DNA of 39,947 nt, from assembly GCA_913020495.1 (NCBI GenBank), contig CAJWBJ010000027.1:1-39947 (forward strand). The letters run 5' to 3'. A program made the position numbers and the translations under genes. This document shows, in pieces, positions 26,156 to 33,608 of the stretch. This stretch comes from an uncultured Oleiphilus sp. GTDB taxonomy: Bacteria > Pseudomonadota > Gammaproteobacteria > Pseudomonadales > Oleiphilaceae. The notes under the pieces are model-generated. The model ran no database searches. It was given only the letters and a program-made list of their open reading frames with translations, and was not told where the DNA came from. Each line of letters starts with the position of its first letter. The stretch's first letter is position 1.

Positions 26156-26161
26156 TTAACT

Positions 26162-26320
26162 AAATGCTTTGTACTACTCAAGCAGCTGTCATTCCGGTAG
26201 TTTTTTTAGCCGGAATCCAGTTCTTTAGAGCTATTTCGATATTAAAACAATGGATACCGGCTGAAAAACGCACCGGAATGACAAAGAAGTTTAAAGAAAC
26301 GGCTATCGTGCAAAGCTCTC
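26162..26320 (-). mobile_element. MITE-like element, copy A (159 bp)
   Basis: This non-coding element is bounded by imperfect inverted ends, AAATGCTTTG at the left and CAAAGCTCTC at the right, and flanked by exact direct repeats TAACT (26157-26161 and 26321-26325). Inside, two REP-like hairpins in opposite orientation (ATTCCGG..CCGGAAT near 26191-26216, and its inverted counterpart near 26254-26280) enclose a spacer. On the - strand the spacer reads CCATTGTTTTAATAT and matches copies B and C. It lies between orn and the crotonase gene. Confidence 0.8.
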
Positions 26321-26343
26321 TAACTATATAAATTGGTGAAATA

Positions 26344-27030
26344 ATGGAATTAGTAACAATTGAAATTGCAGAAAAAGTTGCAAAAATCTCTCTGAACAAC
26401 GGAAAAGTCAATGCTATCTCTCATCAGGTTCTTGAGGAGCTGAATGCAGCATTAGATCAAGCTGAAGAAGCAAAAGCGGTTGTTATTCTAAGCGGAAAAG
26501 AAGGTATTCTTTCCGGCGGGTATGATTTGAAAACAATGCAGAAAAGCATGAAAGATGCGATGGCATTAGTCACTGAAGGTTCAAAATTCACTCGTCGTAT
26601 GATGTCGTTTCCTTTTCCTATTATTGTCGCATGTACAGGGCATGCGGTTGCTAAAGGGGCATTCATTTTATTAAGTGCTGATTATCGAATTGGTATTGAA
26701 GGCCCATTTAAAGTTGGTTTAAACGAAGTCGCTATTGGTATGACCATGCATCATGCAGGTATTGAAATGGCGCGTAATAGAATGCCTGCTAATTACTTTA
26801 ACCGCTCTGTATTTAATGCTGAGATGTTTGGCCCTGAAGATGCCGTACTGGCAGGTTTTTTTGATCAAATCGTTGAAGCCGACCAGTTAATGGCGACAGC
26901 AGAAAAAGTGGCTACACAAATGAAGACGCTGAACATGCGTGCTCACCACGGCACAAAAATCAAAGCGCGTCAGGCTTATCTGGAAAACATGGATAAAGCC
27001 ATTGAGATTGACTCAACGAGTAGTCTTTAA
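26344..27030 (+). CDS. Crotonase/enoyl-CoA hydratase family protein
   Basis: A protein of 228 residues with the crotonase fold, a little shorter than typical enoyl-CoA hydratases (about 255-260). GILSGGYDLKTM near residues 54-65 and the glycine-rich stretch around GHAVAKGAF (99-107) fit the oxyanion-hole regions. E128 in GLNEVAIG occupies a catalytic glutamate position; a second catalytic glutamate is not obvious. The substrate is unknown. It could be a hydratase, isomerase or thioesterase-type member. mpl starts five bases after its stop, suggesting co-transcription, though no functional link is evident. Confidence 0.85.
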   Translation: MELVTIEIAEKVAKISLNNGKVNAISHQVLEELNAALDQAEEAKAVVILSGKEGILSGGYDLKTMQKSMKDAMALVTEGSKFTRRMMSFPFPIIVACTGHAVAKGAFILLSADYRIGIEGPFKVGLNEVAIGMTMHHAGIEMARNRMPANYFNRSVFNAEMFGPEDAVLAGFFDQIVEADQLMATAEKVATQMKTLNMRAHHGTKIKARQAYLENMDKAIEIDSTSSL

Positions 27031-27035
27031 CACTT

Positions 27036-28454
27036 ATGCATATTCATATTCTCGGTATTTGCGGCACCTTTATGGGGAGTCTGGCAATACTAGCAAAGGA
27101 AATGGGTCTGAAAGTCACAGGTTGTGATCAGGCGGTTTATCCACCAATGAGTACGCAGCTTGAAGAGCAGGGGATTGGCCTTATTTCAGGCTATGACCTG
27201 AAGCAGCTGGATCTTGGTGCTGACCTCTATGTGATTGGTAATGCGATTAGTCGGGGTAACCCTTTGTTAGAAGAAATTCTAAACCAAGGCTTGCCTTATA
27301 CCTCTGGTCCAGGATTGCTAGCAGATAAAATACTACCGGGGAAATGGGTATTAGGTGTTTCAGGTACTCATGGGAAAACAACAACCAGTAGCATGCTCGC
27401 TTGGATTCTGGAGTATGCGGGAATGAAACCAGGGTTCCTGATTGGTGGTGTCCCTGGTAATTTTGGCTATTCAGCCCGTTTAGGTGAAACCCCTTTTTTC
27501 GTTATTGAAGCGGATGAATATGACAGTGCCTTTTTCGATAAACGTTCCAAGTTTGTCCATTATCGTCCACGAACGTTTATTGTGAACAATCTTGAATTTG
27601 ATCATGCTGATATTTTTGCAGATCTAGCGGCAATTCAAACTCAATTTCATCATGTGATTCGCACCATTCCAACCAATGGGCGTGTGATTTATCCTGAAGG
27701 CATTGAAGCGATTGATCAAGTATTAGAAAAAGGTTGTTGGGCAGAAAAACAATCTTTTTCTCAAGAAGGTAATAAAAATGGAAAGCCTGCCTGGAAGCAA
27801 TTAGACACAGCCGGAAGCTCATTTGAAATTAGTCTTGGTGAAGAAAAACAATCTGTTAGCTGGACCTTAACGGGCAAGCATAATATTGAAAACGGGATTG
27901 CCGCTATGTTGGCTGCAAGGCATGTTGGCGTCACTTTGGCGCATAGTGCTGAAGCCTTATCATGTTTTAAAGGGGTAAAGCGGCGCATGGAGCGGATAGC
28001 AAAGCTCGGCGCTGTAACGATCTACGATGATTTTGCTCACCACCCGACAGCAATTAAAACAACCTTGGATGGTTTAAGGCGACAAGTAGGCGCAGCAAAG
28101 ATTATTGCGCTCATTGAGCCTAGATCTAACACGATGAAAATGGGCATCCATGCCCAAACCTTATTAAAGAGTGCCGAGCAAGCAGACCAGATAATCTGGG
28201 CTGACCTATCTGAAAAGAACCAAACTGAAATGAACTGGCTTGAACAGCAAATACAAGATGCAAATGGTAAACATGCGTTAGGTAAAACGACAGATACTTT
28301 GCTTGAACAAACTATTTCAGCGATCAACGGTGAAACGCACATCGTTATTATGAGCAACGGTGGTTTTTCTGGTATTCATCAAAAACTAATTGATGCCATT
28401 ACTAATAATATCTCAGCTAATAAAACTGCAACATATTCTGGAGGCGTTGAGTGA
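27036..28454 (+). CDS. mpl: UDP-N-acetylmuramate:tripeptide ligase Mpl
   Basis: This Mur-ligase-family enzyme has 472 residues (E. coli Mpl has 457). It attaches recycled L-Ala-D-Glu-meso-diaminopimelate tripeptide to UDP-MurNAc in the cytoplasm, bypassing de novo synthesis. The N-terminal Rossmann motif is HILGICGTFMG at 4-14, where Mpl and MurC share a GICGTFMG-type sequence, and the ATP-binding loop is GVSGTHGKTTT at 107-117. YDDFAHHPTAI in the C-terminal third is also typical. It overlaps ubiX by 4 bp. Confidence 0.95.
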   Translation: MHIHILGICGTFMGSLAILAKEMGLKVTGCDQAVYPPMSTQLEEQGIGLISGYDLKQLDLGADLYVIGNAISRGNPLLEEILNQGLPYTSGPGLLADKILPGKWVLGVSGTHGKTTTSSMLAWILEYAGMKPGFLIGGVPGNFGYSARLGETPFFVIEADEYDSAFFDKRSKFVHYRPRTFIVNNLEFDHADIFADLAAIQTQFHHVIRTIPTNGRVIYPEGIEAIDQVLEKGCWAEKQSFSQEGNKNGKPAWKQLDTAGSSFEISLGEEKQSVSWTLTGKHNIENGIAAMLAARHVGVTLAHSAEALSCFKGVKRRMERIAKLGAVTIYDDFAHHPTAIKTTLDGLRRQVGAAKIIALIEPRSNTMKMGIHAQTLLKSAEQADQIIWADLSEKNQTEMNWLEQQIQDANGKHALGKTTDTLLEQTISAINGETHIVIMSNGGFSGIHQKLIDAITNNISANKTATYSGGVE

Positions 28455-29071
28455 GTGAGAGTCTCGAGTTTTCTCAAACTATTACCGTTGCCATAACGGG
28501 GGCATCCGGTGTTCAGTACGGCCTTAAGTTGCTTGAGTGTTTGGTAAATGAAGGCTTACGTGTTTATTTGATGGTATCTAAAGCCGCTCACATAGTGATA
28601 ACAACTGAAACAGATTTGAAGTTGCCAGGCCAAGCCGCTCAGATGGAACAGGCTTTGAACGAGAAATTTAATGCCAGCTCTGGGCAAATACGTGTGTTTG
28701 GTAAAGAGGACTGGATGGCACCCGTTGCTTCAGGGTCAGGGGCACCTAGCCAGATGGTTGTTTGTCCATGCAGTACCGGCACGCTGTCAGCGATTGCCTG
28801 TGGTGCCAGCAACAACTTAATTGAACGAGCTGCTGACGTTGCTTTAAAAGAGCGCCGAAAGCTTATTCTTGTACCAAGAGAAACGCCATACTCAGAAATT
28901 CATCTTGAGCATATGCTCAAGCTCACCCGTATGGGGGCCGTGATCTTACCTGCTAGCCCGGGGTTTTATCACCAACCACAAAACCTTGATGACATAATTA
29001 AATTTATTGTTGCCCGAATACTTGACCAACTTGGTGTAAACCAATCACTAGTTGGTCGCTGGGGGCGTTAA
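28451..29071 (+). CDS. ubiX: Flavin prenyltransferase UbiX
   Basis: This 206-residue enzyme makes prenylated FMN from FMN and dimethylallyl phosphate, the cofactor of the UbiD decarboxylase in ubiquinone synthesis. The N-terminal flavin-binding motif is TGASGVQYG at 16-24, and VCPCSTGTLSAIACGASNNL and LVPRETPYSEIHLEHML are family hallmarks. The start is a GTG that overlaps the mpl stop (GTGA), implying coupling. ubiD is not in the window. Confidence 0.95.
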   Translation: MSESLEFSQTITVAITGASGVQYGLKLLECLVNEGLRVYLMVSKAAHIVITTETDLKLPGQAAQMEQALNEKFNASSGQIRVFGKEDWMAPVASGSGAPSQMVVCPCSTGTLSAIACGASNNLIERAADVALKERRKLILVPRETPYSEIHLEHMLKLTRMGAVILPASPGFYHQPQNLDDIIKFIVARILDQLGVNQSLVGRWGR

Positions 29072-29106
29072 CCATTTATATTTTCAATCATTAAAGGAAA
29101 TGATAC

Positions 29107-29547
29107 ATGGAAATTCTTTATTGGCACTGGATTGTTTTCGGTATTGGCTTAGTGTTGTTAGAGCTGATGATTCCATCCTTTACTGCTTTATGGTTTGGTT
29201 TGGGTGCGGTGTCTGTTGGTTTAATACTCATCATGATGCCTTCACTTACGCTCACCATCCAAATTACGATGTGGGCACTAATTTCGGCATTTTTGACCAC
29301 GCTTTGGTTCAAGTTTCTAAAGCCTGATTTAAAGCATGGCGGCCAAGTCGTGCTGAGTGATGTAGAGGGTGAGAAGGGGTTAGTGATTATCAAACCACTG
29401 GCCAGCCGATGTGGGAAGGTTCGTTTTTCTACACCTTTATTAGGGGTGGATGAATGGGAGTTTCAAACAGAAGGTGAGGTTGAAATTGGTGATCAGATTC
29501 AAGTGGTCGATGTAAAAAACAACATATTAATCATGCGTAAAAACTAA
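29107..29547 (+). CDS. NfeD-like membrane protein
   Basis: A protein of 146 residues with about three hydrophobic segments (residues about 5-70) and a C-terminal OB-fold-like domain with GEKGLVI and IQVVDVKNNILIMR. This is the short NfeD class that pairs with a stomatin-like SPFH protein, as here: the SPFH gene begins 18 bp downstream. Known pairs (YbbK/QmcA types) act in membrane microdomain organisation. The ATG at 29107 has a good ribosome-binding site (AAAGGAAA). Confidence 0.88.
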   Translation: MEILYWHWIVFGIGLVLLELMIPSFTALWFGLGAVSVGLILIMMPSLTLTIQITMWALISAFLTTLWFKFLKPDLKHGGQVVLSDVEGEKGLVIIKPLASRCGKVRFSTPLLGVDEWEFQTEGEVEIGDQIQVVDVKNNILIMRKN

Positions 29548-29565
29548 TCTAAAAGGAATCATGTC

Positions 29566-30447
29566 ATGAATGCAGGCTTATATATTGCGATAGCCGTCTT
29601 AATCGTTGTTTTAATTACTATTGCTCAGGGGGTTAGGTTAGTACCTCAAGGCTATCAGTGGGTTGTTCAGCGGTTTGGAAAGTATCAGAAAACCTTGATG
29701 CCAGGTTTGAATATCATTGTTCCGTACTTCGATCAGGTCGCCTATAAACTTACAACCAAACAAATTGTTTTAGACATACCTTCGCAAGAAGTTATTACCA
29801 AGGATAATGCGATCATTATTACCAGTGCGGTGGGTTATATATCGATTATAGACCCTCAAAAGGCTGTTTATGGTGTTGATAATTACAGCTTTGCGATTCA
29901 GACGAAAGTGCAAACGACATTGCGTTCAATTATTGGCGAAATGGATTTAGATAGTGCTCTAAGTTCACGAGACCAAATAAAGAGTAAATTGACAGAAACG
30001 ATTGCGGAAGAAATTGAGGAGTGGGGAATAAGCTTGCGATCTGTGGAGATTCAAGACATTAACCCTTCCCCAACGATGCAGCAGGCGATGGAAGAGCAAG
30101 CTTCGGCAGAGCGTGCGCGACGAGCAACGGTAACTAAAGCGGAAGGAAGCAAAGAAGCACAAATTCTTGAGGCAACCGGGCAGAAGCAGGCGCAAATTCT
30201 AGAAGCTCAAGGTCGAAAAGAAGCGGCTGAACAAGATGCTAAAGCTGAACTTGCATTAGCAGATGCGCGTCAAAAAGCGATTCAAATGGTCGCTGAACCC
30301 ATGAATGATAAGGATATGGCTGTCGTCTATTTATTAGGTGAAAAATATATTTCAGCTCTAGGCGACTTAGCATCGTCGGAAAACAGCAAGTCAATTGTTT
30401 TACCAGCAGATCTCCCAAATGCCATTAAAGGCCTAATTGGTAAGTAA
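29566..30447 (+). CDS. Stomatin/QmcA-like SPFH-domain membrane protein
   Basis: A protein of 293 residues. One N-terminal membrane anchor (about 3-20) is followed by an SPFH domain (GYQWVVQRFGKYQKTLMPGL through about residue 180), then an alanine- and glutamate-rich coiled coil with a repeated AQILEA-type segment, and a short C-terminal domain. It oligomerises in the inner membrane in known relatives. It forms an operon with the NfeD-like gene. The closest named family is QmcA; HflK/HflC are more distant because no protease-partner gene is present. Confidence 0.9.
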   Translation: MNAGLYIAIAVLIVVLITIAQGVRLVPQGYQWVVQRFGKYQKTLMPGLNIIVPYFDQVAYKLTTKQIVLDIPSQEVITKDNAIIITSAVGYISIIDPQKAVYGVDNYSFAIQTKVQTTLRSIIGEMDLDSALSSRDQIKSKLTETIAEEIEEWGISLRSVEIQDINPSPTMQQAMEEQASAERARRATVTKAEGSKEAQILEATGQKQAQILEAQGRKEAAEQDAKAELALADARQKAIQMVAEPMNDKDMAVVYLLGEKYISALGDLASSENSKSIVLPADLPNAIKGLIGK

Positions 30448-30460
30448 AGGGTGTTGGACA

Positions 30461-30491
30461 TGAAGTAGCTTGGTAAGACGAAGCTACTTCA
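30461..30491. terminator. Hairpin between convergent genes
   Basis: TGAAGTAGCTT (30461-30471) and AAGCTACTTCA (30481-30491) form a perfect 11-bp stem with a 9-base loop. It lies between the stomatin-like gene and the convergent HugZ-like gene and overlaps the last codons of the latter. It is well placed as a bidirectional end of transcription, but lacks a T run. Confidence 0.55.
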
Positions 30492-30960
30492 CCTGTGCAA
30501 TGTTTGTTAGTTGCTCACCAGACAACTTAAATGCCTGTCCAAAGCCTTTAACAAAACTACCTTTCTCTGGTGTTAGTTGAAACAAACAGAAGTCTGGTAG
30601 CGATTTAAGTAATTTAATGGTGGGGCCTTGGGCATTTTCAAGCTCAGCTAAAATCACCTCCCATTGTTTTTCATCTTTTGTAATCACGTGGCTATTGCAT
30701 TCAAGAATCAAACGCTGTCTAGCAAAAACTGTTTTACTTTTTACTTCATCCTCAATAAACATTAATGATAATTTTGGATTTAGTTTCAGGTTTTGAGTGT
30801 GTGAGGCCAATTCACTAATAAAAATATAAAAGGCCTCGCCTCTTTTTAAGTAAGGTGCATAGCTTATATTTGCTTGGTGTTCAGCATTGAGTGTGGCAAG
30901 TTGCACTGACTTTAGTGAGCTTATTAATGCATCAATTTCGTGTTGAACTTCATTCGACAT
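30484..30960 (-). CDS. HugZ/HutZ-like pyridoxamine-phosphate-oxidase-fold protein
   Basis: A protein of 158 residues with the split-barrel FMN-binding fold. It has SVQLATLNAEHQANISYAPY near residues 18-37, HTQNLKLNPKLSLMFIED in the middle and RQRLILECN, the pattern of the heme-utilisation HugZ/HutZ group. It lacks the C-terminal DUF2470 extension of longer members. A role in heme degradation is possible, but general flavoprotein or storage roles cannot be excluded. No heme-uptake gene is adjacent. Confidence 0.75.
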   Translation of the reverse strand: MSNEVQHEIDALISSLKSVQLATLNAEHQANISYAPYLKRGEAFYIFISELASHTQNLKLNPKLSLMFIEDEVKSKTVFARQRLILECNSHVITKDEKQWEVILAELENAQGPTIKLLKSLPDFCLFQLTPEKGSFVKGFGQAFKLSGEQLTNIAQVK

Positions 30961-31026
30961 TTAGAGTATGTACCTTTTATAGAAGGCGCTATTTTCACTG
31001 CTTCGATGTTTGGAGCAGACTAAAAA

Positions 31027-31671
31027 TTATTTACTGTGCATAGTTTTGGATTGAAGTATTTCAAGACCTGAGTGACCGTTATTCGCAGACTTGATTAGAG
31101 AGGTCGCCACATCCACGGTGTTAATGGCTTTATAATTTCCAGGTAACTGACTCATAACAAAACCACTCAAGTGCTCAACTAAGCGGTATTCTTTTCGTTT
31201 AGCAATTAACAAGCTTGGACGAGCTATTGCGATGTGTGAGTAGGGTTGTTCTTGGAGTTTTGCCTCCAGTCCCCCTTTCATTTTCAAATAGTTAGAAAGG
31301 GCCTTTTGACTGGCGCCATGAGAAGAAACTAATCCATAGAAGTTAGCACTATGCTGTGAACCTAATGCTGCAAAATTTAAAGGGTATTGGACATCAATTT
31401 GGTAATAAGCCTTTTTATCAGGCGTTTTTTTTGTAGTTGAGCCGAGCGCACAAAATAAATCATCTACTTGAGCCGCTTCTCCCTGAGGAACCTCAAGTTG
31501 CTCGTAATCAACGACCCATTGTTTAACTTTTGAAAAAGTCTCCCAGTTATTAGTAACCGGTTTGCGGACAAAAGCCACGACTTTATCGTATTCGGGGCTT
31601 TGGTTTAGTAATTTAACAAGTTGGTTTCCAATAGCGCCCGTGGCGCCAGCGACCCATGCAATTTTTCCCAT
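31027..31671 (-). CDS. NAD(P)-binding Rossmann-fold oxidoreductase (atypical SDR)
   Basis: A protein of 214 residues with an N-terminal dinucleotide-binding motif GATGAIGNQL at about 10-19, DDLFCALGSTTKKTPDK in the middle, and YGLVSSHGAS followed by YLKMKGGLEAKL, which supplies a Y-x3-K-like pair. This is the short HTATIP2/YwnB-like group of atypical short-chain dehydrogenases. Substrate and role are unknown. Its neighbours on the same strand give no functional clue. Confidence 0.78.
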   Translation of the reverse strand: MGKIAWVAGATGAIGNQLVKLLNQSPEYDKVVAFVRKPVTNNWETFSKVKQWVVDYEQLEVPQGEAAQVDDLFCALGSTTKKTPDKKAYYQIDVQYPLNFAALGSQHSANFYGLVSSHGASQKALSNYLKMKGGLEAKLQEQPYSHIAIARPSLLIAKRKEYRLVEHLSGFVMSQLPGNYKAINTVDVATSLIKSANNGHSGLEILQSKTMHSK

Positions 31672-31693
31672 ATATAGTCTCTTTGTTTTTTTT

Positions 31694-31854
31694 GAGTGTT
31701 TTACACGACAATCGTTTGACTAAACAACCTCATCATTCCTGTGTGCTTTTTAGCCGGAACCCATTGTTTTTATGTCTAAATAGCTAGAAAAGAGCTGGAT
31801 TCCAGCTAAAAAGACGACCGGAATGACAGAAGAGATGAGTCGTGCAAAGCTCTT
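31694..31854 (+). mobile_element. MITE-like element, copy B (161 bp)
   Basis: The ends are GAGTGTTTTA and CAAAGCTCTT, inverted with mismatches. The interior has the same plan as copy C in the same orientation: a long arm, ATTCC..GGAAC hairpin, spacer beginning CCATTGTTTTTAT, inverted hairpin ending CCGGAATGAC, and short arm ending GTCGTGCAAAGC. The flanks TTTTT and TAATT agree at only three of five bases, so the target duplication, if there was one, has decayed. It lies between the Rossmann-fold gene and the DUF3135 gene. Confidence 0.75.
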
Positions 31855-31882
31855 TAATTAAAGCGCTAGTTTGAGGGAAAAA

Positions 31883-32257
31883 TTAAGAGGATTCAATCTT
31901 TTGATTTTGAGGAAATAACGGGATAATCTCAGCGCTTGACCGTTTCTTGTTTGTTATCTGAATACTTGCTTGATGAGCACGTAAAAACTCTTCAGGGTTA
32001 GAAAGCACTTCTTTTAATTCAATCAGTGAATCATTCATCATACTTGATAATTTAAGGCAGGATGCCATGGCCGTTTTGGAACGCCTTCGCTCCATATCGA
32101 TTTTAAATTGTAAACCTTGTAAACGCCTGGCTATGTGTTCAGGTGCCTGACTTAAAATTTGATCGCATAAATGAGCGCGTAGAGCCTCAAACTCCTTAGG
32201 GTCTTCTTTTGCGAGTATGACTAATTCTTCAAAGCTGGGAATAGTATCTAATGACAC
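31883..32257 (-). CDS. DUF3135 family protein
   Basis: A small soluble protein of 124 residues. It begins with PSFEELVILAKEDPKEFEAL and has QAPEHIARRLQGLQFKIDMER in the middle, the pattern I associate with the gammaproteobacterial DUF3135 family. Mostly helical and highly charged; no signal peptide or membrane segment. Function unknown. It is followed on its own strand by MITE-like copy B. Confidence 0.75.
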   Translation of the reverse strand: MSLDTIPSFEELVILAKEDPKEFEALRAHLCDQILSQAPEHIARRLQGLQFKIDMERRRSKTAMASCLKLSSMMNDSLIELKEVLSNPEEFLRAHQASIQITNKKRSSAEIIPLFPQNQKIESS

Positions 32258-32492
32258 GATAAGAACCTCAATCCAATTGAATGTATCGTTATGTAACTGG
32301 AAATATTATCGGTTTGGTTATTTATTGTACAGTTTTGCTGGTGAAAAGTGTGAACAGAATGATGATGTTTTACATTCTTGTTGCATTTGAGTGAATTTTT
32401 TACGCTCTTTTTACAATTTTATGAAGAAATTGGTTTTATTACTCTAATTTTGTCCTTCAGACTATATAAGTATTCTAAATGAAGGTAAAAGT

Positions 32493-33371
32493 ATGATGAC
32501 TCCAGTGAACTATATGTATGATCTTGTGCAAGCCGGTGGGCCTGAGCCTGAACAATATGCAACCTTGAATCATACTCTGGGGGAATTTAACCTACTTGAG
32601 CGCCGTGGTGAATTTGACCGTTATGGCCCCGACTTTAAAGAAGACTTAATGGGTAAGTCTCTGACTTTCGACACTATGCAAGGTTTTGCTTATAGAAAAC
32701 CACATGGTCATTCGGGAGATTTCGAGTTAATAGAACGAATTTGCGGTGATTACCAAACGTCAGACCAAAGTTTAAAGAAGTGGGACAAGTTCTGGAATCA
32801 GCAACCATTTGTTCAAGCTTTTCAAAATAGTCAGAACTACTTCAAACGAACGATGCAGGAAGTAGAGCACACAGCAGGCAATGCAAATATTTTAAATGTT
32901 GCATCGGGTTCTTCGCGCTCAGTAGCTAATTACTTAAAAGCATCAGCGAGTAATGCCTCATTTTTATGTATGGATAATAATTGGAAAGCGCTAGATTATG
33001 CTCGTTTGCTGTGTAGAGAGCATATTGAGCAAGTCCAGTTTCAGCATGGTGTCGTGGCGGATTTAAAAACACCCGACCAATATCATTTAGTTTGGTCGGA
33101 AGGCTTGTTTGATTATTTGAATGATATTGTTTTCAAACAAACGCTTGAAAAATTACTGACGCAAACTCAAAAAGGTGGGCAGTTAGTGATTGGTAATTTA
33201 AGTACTGCCAACCCAAGCCAAAACTATATGGATTTTCTAAAGTGGCATGTTAATCCAAGAAGTGAAGCTCATTTATATTACCTAGCATCCTGTTGTGGGG
33301 TGAAACGTTCACAAATGCATGTCGTGAAAGATCCAAGCGGAGTGAATTTATTTCTACATATTGTTCGTTAG
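32493..33371 (+). CDS. SAM-dependent methyltransferase with N-terminal GxSGDF domain
   Basis: A protein of 292 residues. The C-terminal two-thirds are a class I methyltransferase: motif I NVASGSSRS at 135-143 and an acidic residue D161 in FLCMDNNW that should contact the SAM ribose. The N-terminal 120 residues carry GHSGDFELIERI (72-83) and KKWDKFWNQQP (95-105), a layout I recall from methyltransferases annotated with the 3-hydroxypalmitate methyl ester (PhcB) family. The substrate is unknown. The start has a ribosome-binding sequence (GAAGGT), and either of two adjacent ATG codons may be used. The gene is monocistronic, with a MITE-like copy after it. Confidence 0.75.
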   Translation: MMTPVNYMYDLVQAGGPEPEQYATLNHTLGEFNLLERRGEFDRYGPDFKEDLMGKSLTFDTMQGFAYRKPHGHSGDFELIERICGDYQTSDQSLKKWDKFWNQQPFVQAFQNSQNYFKRTMQEVEHTAGNANILNVASGSSRSVANYLKASASNASFLCMDNNWKALDYARLLCREHIEQVQFQHGVVADLKTPDQYHLVWSEGLFDYLNDIVFKQTLEKLLTQTQKGGQLVIGNLSTANPSQNYMDFLKWHVNPRSEAHLYYLASCCGVKRSQMHVVKDPSGVNLFLHIVR

Positions 33372-33401
33372 GCGTTATAATTAGCGCTTGAACTTTTATT
33401 T

Positions 33402-33558
33402 GAGAGCTTTGCATGACAGCTGCTGCTTAAACTACTTTGTCATTCCGGTGTGCTTTTCAGCCGGAATCCATTGTTTTAATATAAAATAGCCATATAAGAA
33501 CTGTATTCCGGCTCAAAAGACTACCGCAATACAGAGGCTTGGGTTATGCAAAGCACTC
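33402..33558 (+). mobile_element. MITE-like element, copy C (157 bp)
   Basis: The ends GAGAGCTTTG and CAAAGCACTC are inverted repeats with one mismatch and are flanked by exact direct repeats TATTT (33397-33401 and 33559-33563). The interior holds ATTCCGG-12 bases-CCGGAAT (33442-33467), the spacer CCATTGTTTTAATAT and the inverted partner hairpin. It is the best-preserved copy. It occupies most of the gap between the methyltransferase gene and rnr, ending about 45 bases before the rnr start. Confidence 0.82.
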
Positions 33559-33608
33559 TATTTCTCTTTTTATTTATCGATAGAAAGTCAACTCAAGCGC
33601 GGTCATTA

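Noticed and set aside
26178-26411. 77-residue open frame on the - strand between orn and the crotonase gene
   Set aside because: It is formed mostly by the repeat element and runs antisense into the crotonase start; composition is not protein-like.
28037-28357. 106-residue open frame opposite mpl
   Set aside because: Antisense shadow of a clear Mur-ligase coding region; no ribosome-binding site or family pattern.
29052-29327. 91-residue frame overlapping the NfeD-like gene on the + strand
   Set aside because: The alternative frame at 29107 has hydrophobic segments, an OB-fold and a proper ribosome-binding site; this one is a shadow.
33546-33608. Upstream in-frame ATG extending RNase R by 21 residues
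   Set aside because: The codon lies in the terminal repeat of a MITE-like element and the extra residues have no resemblance to RNase R N-termini.
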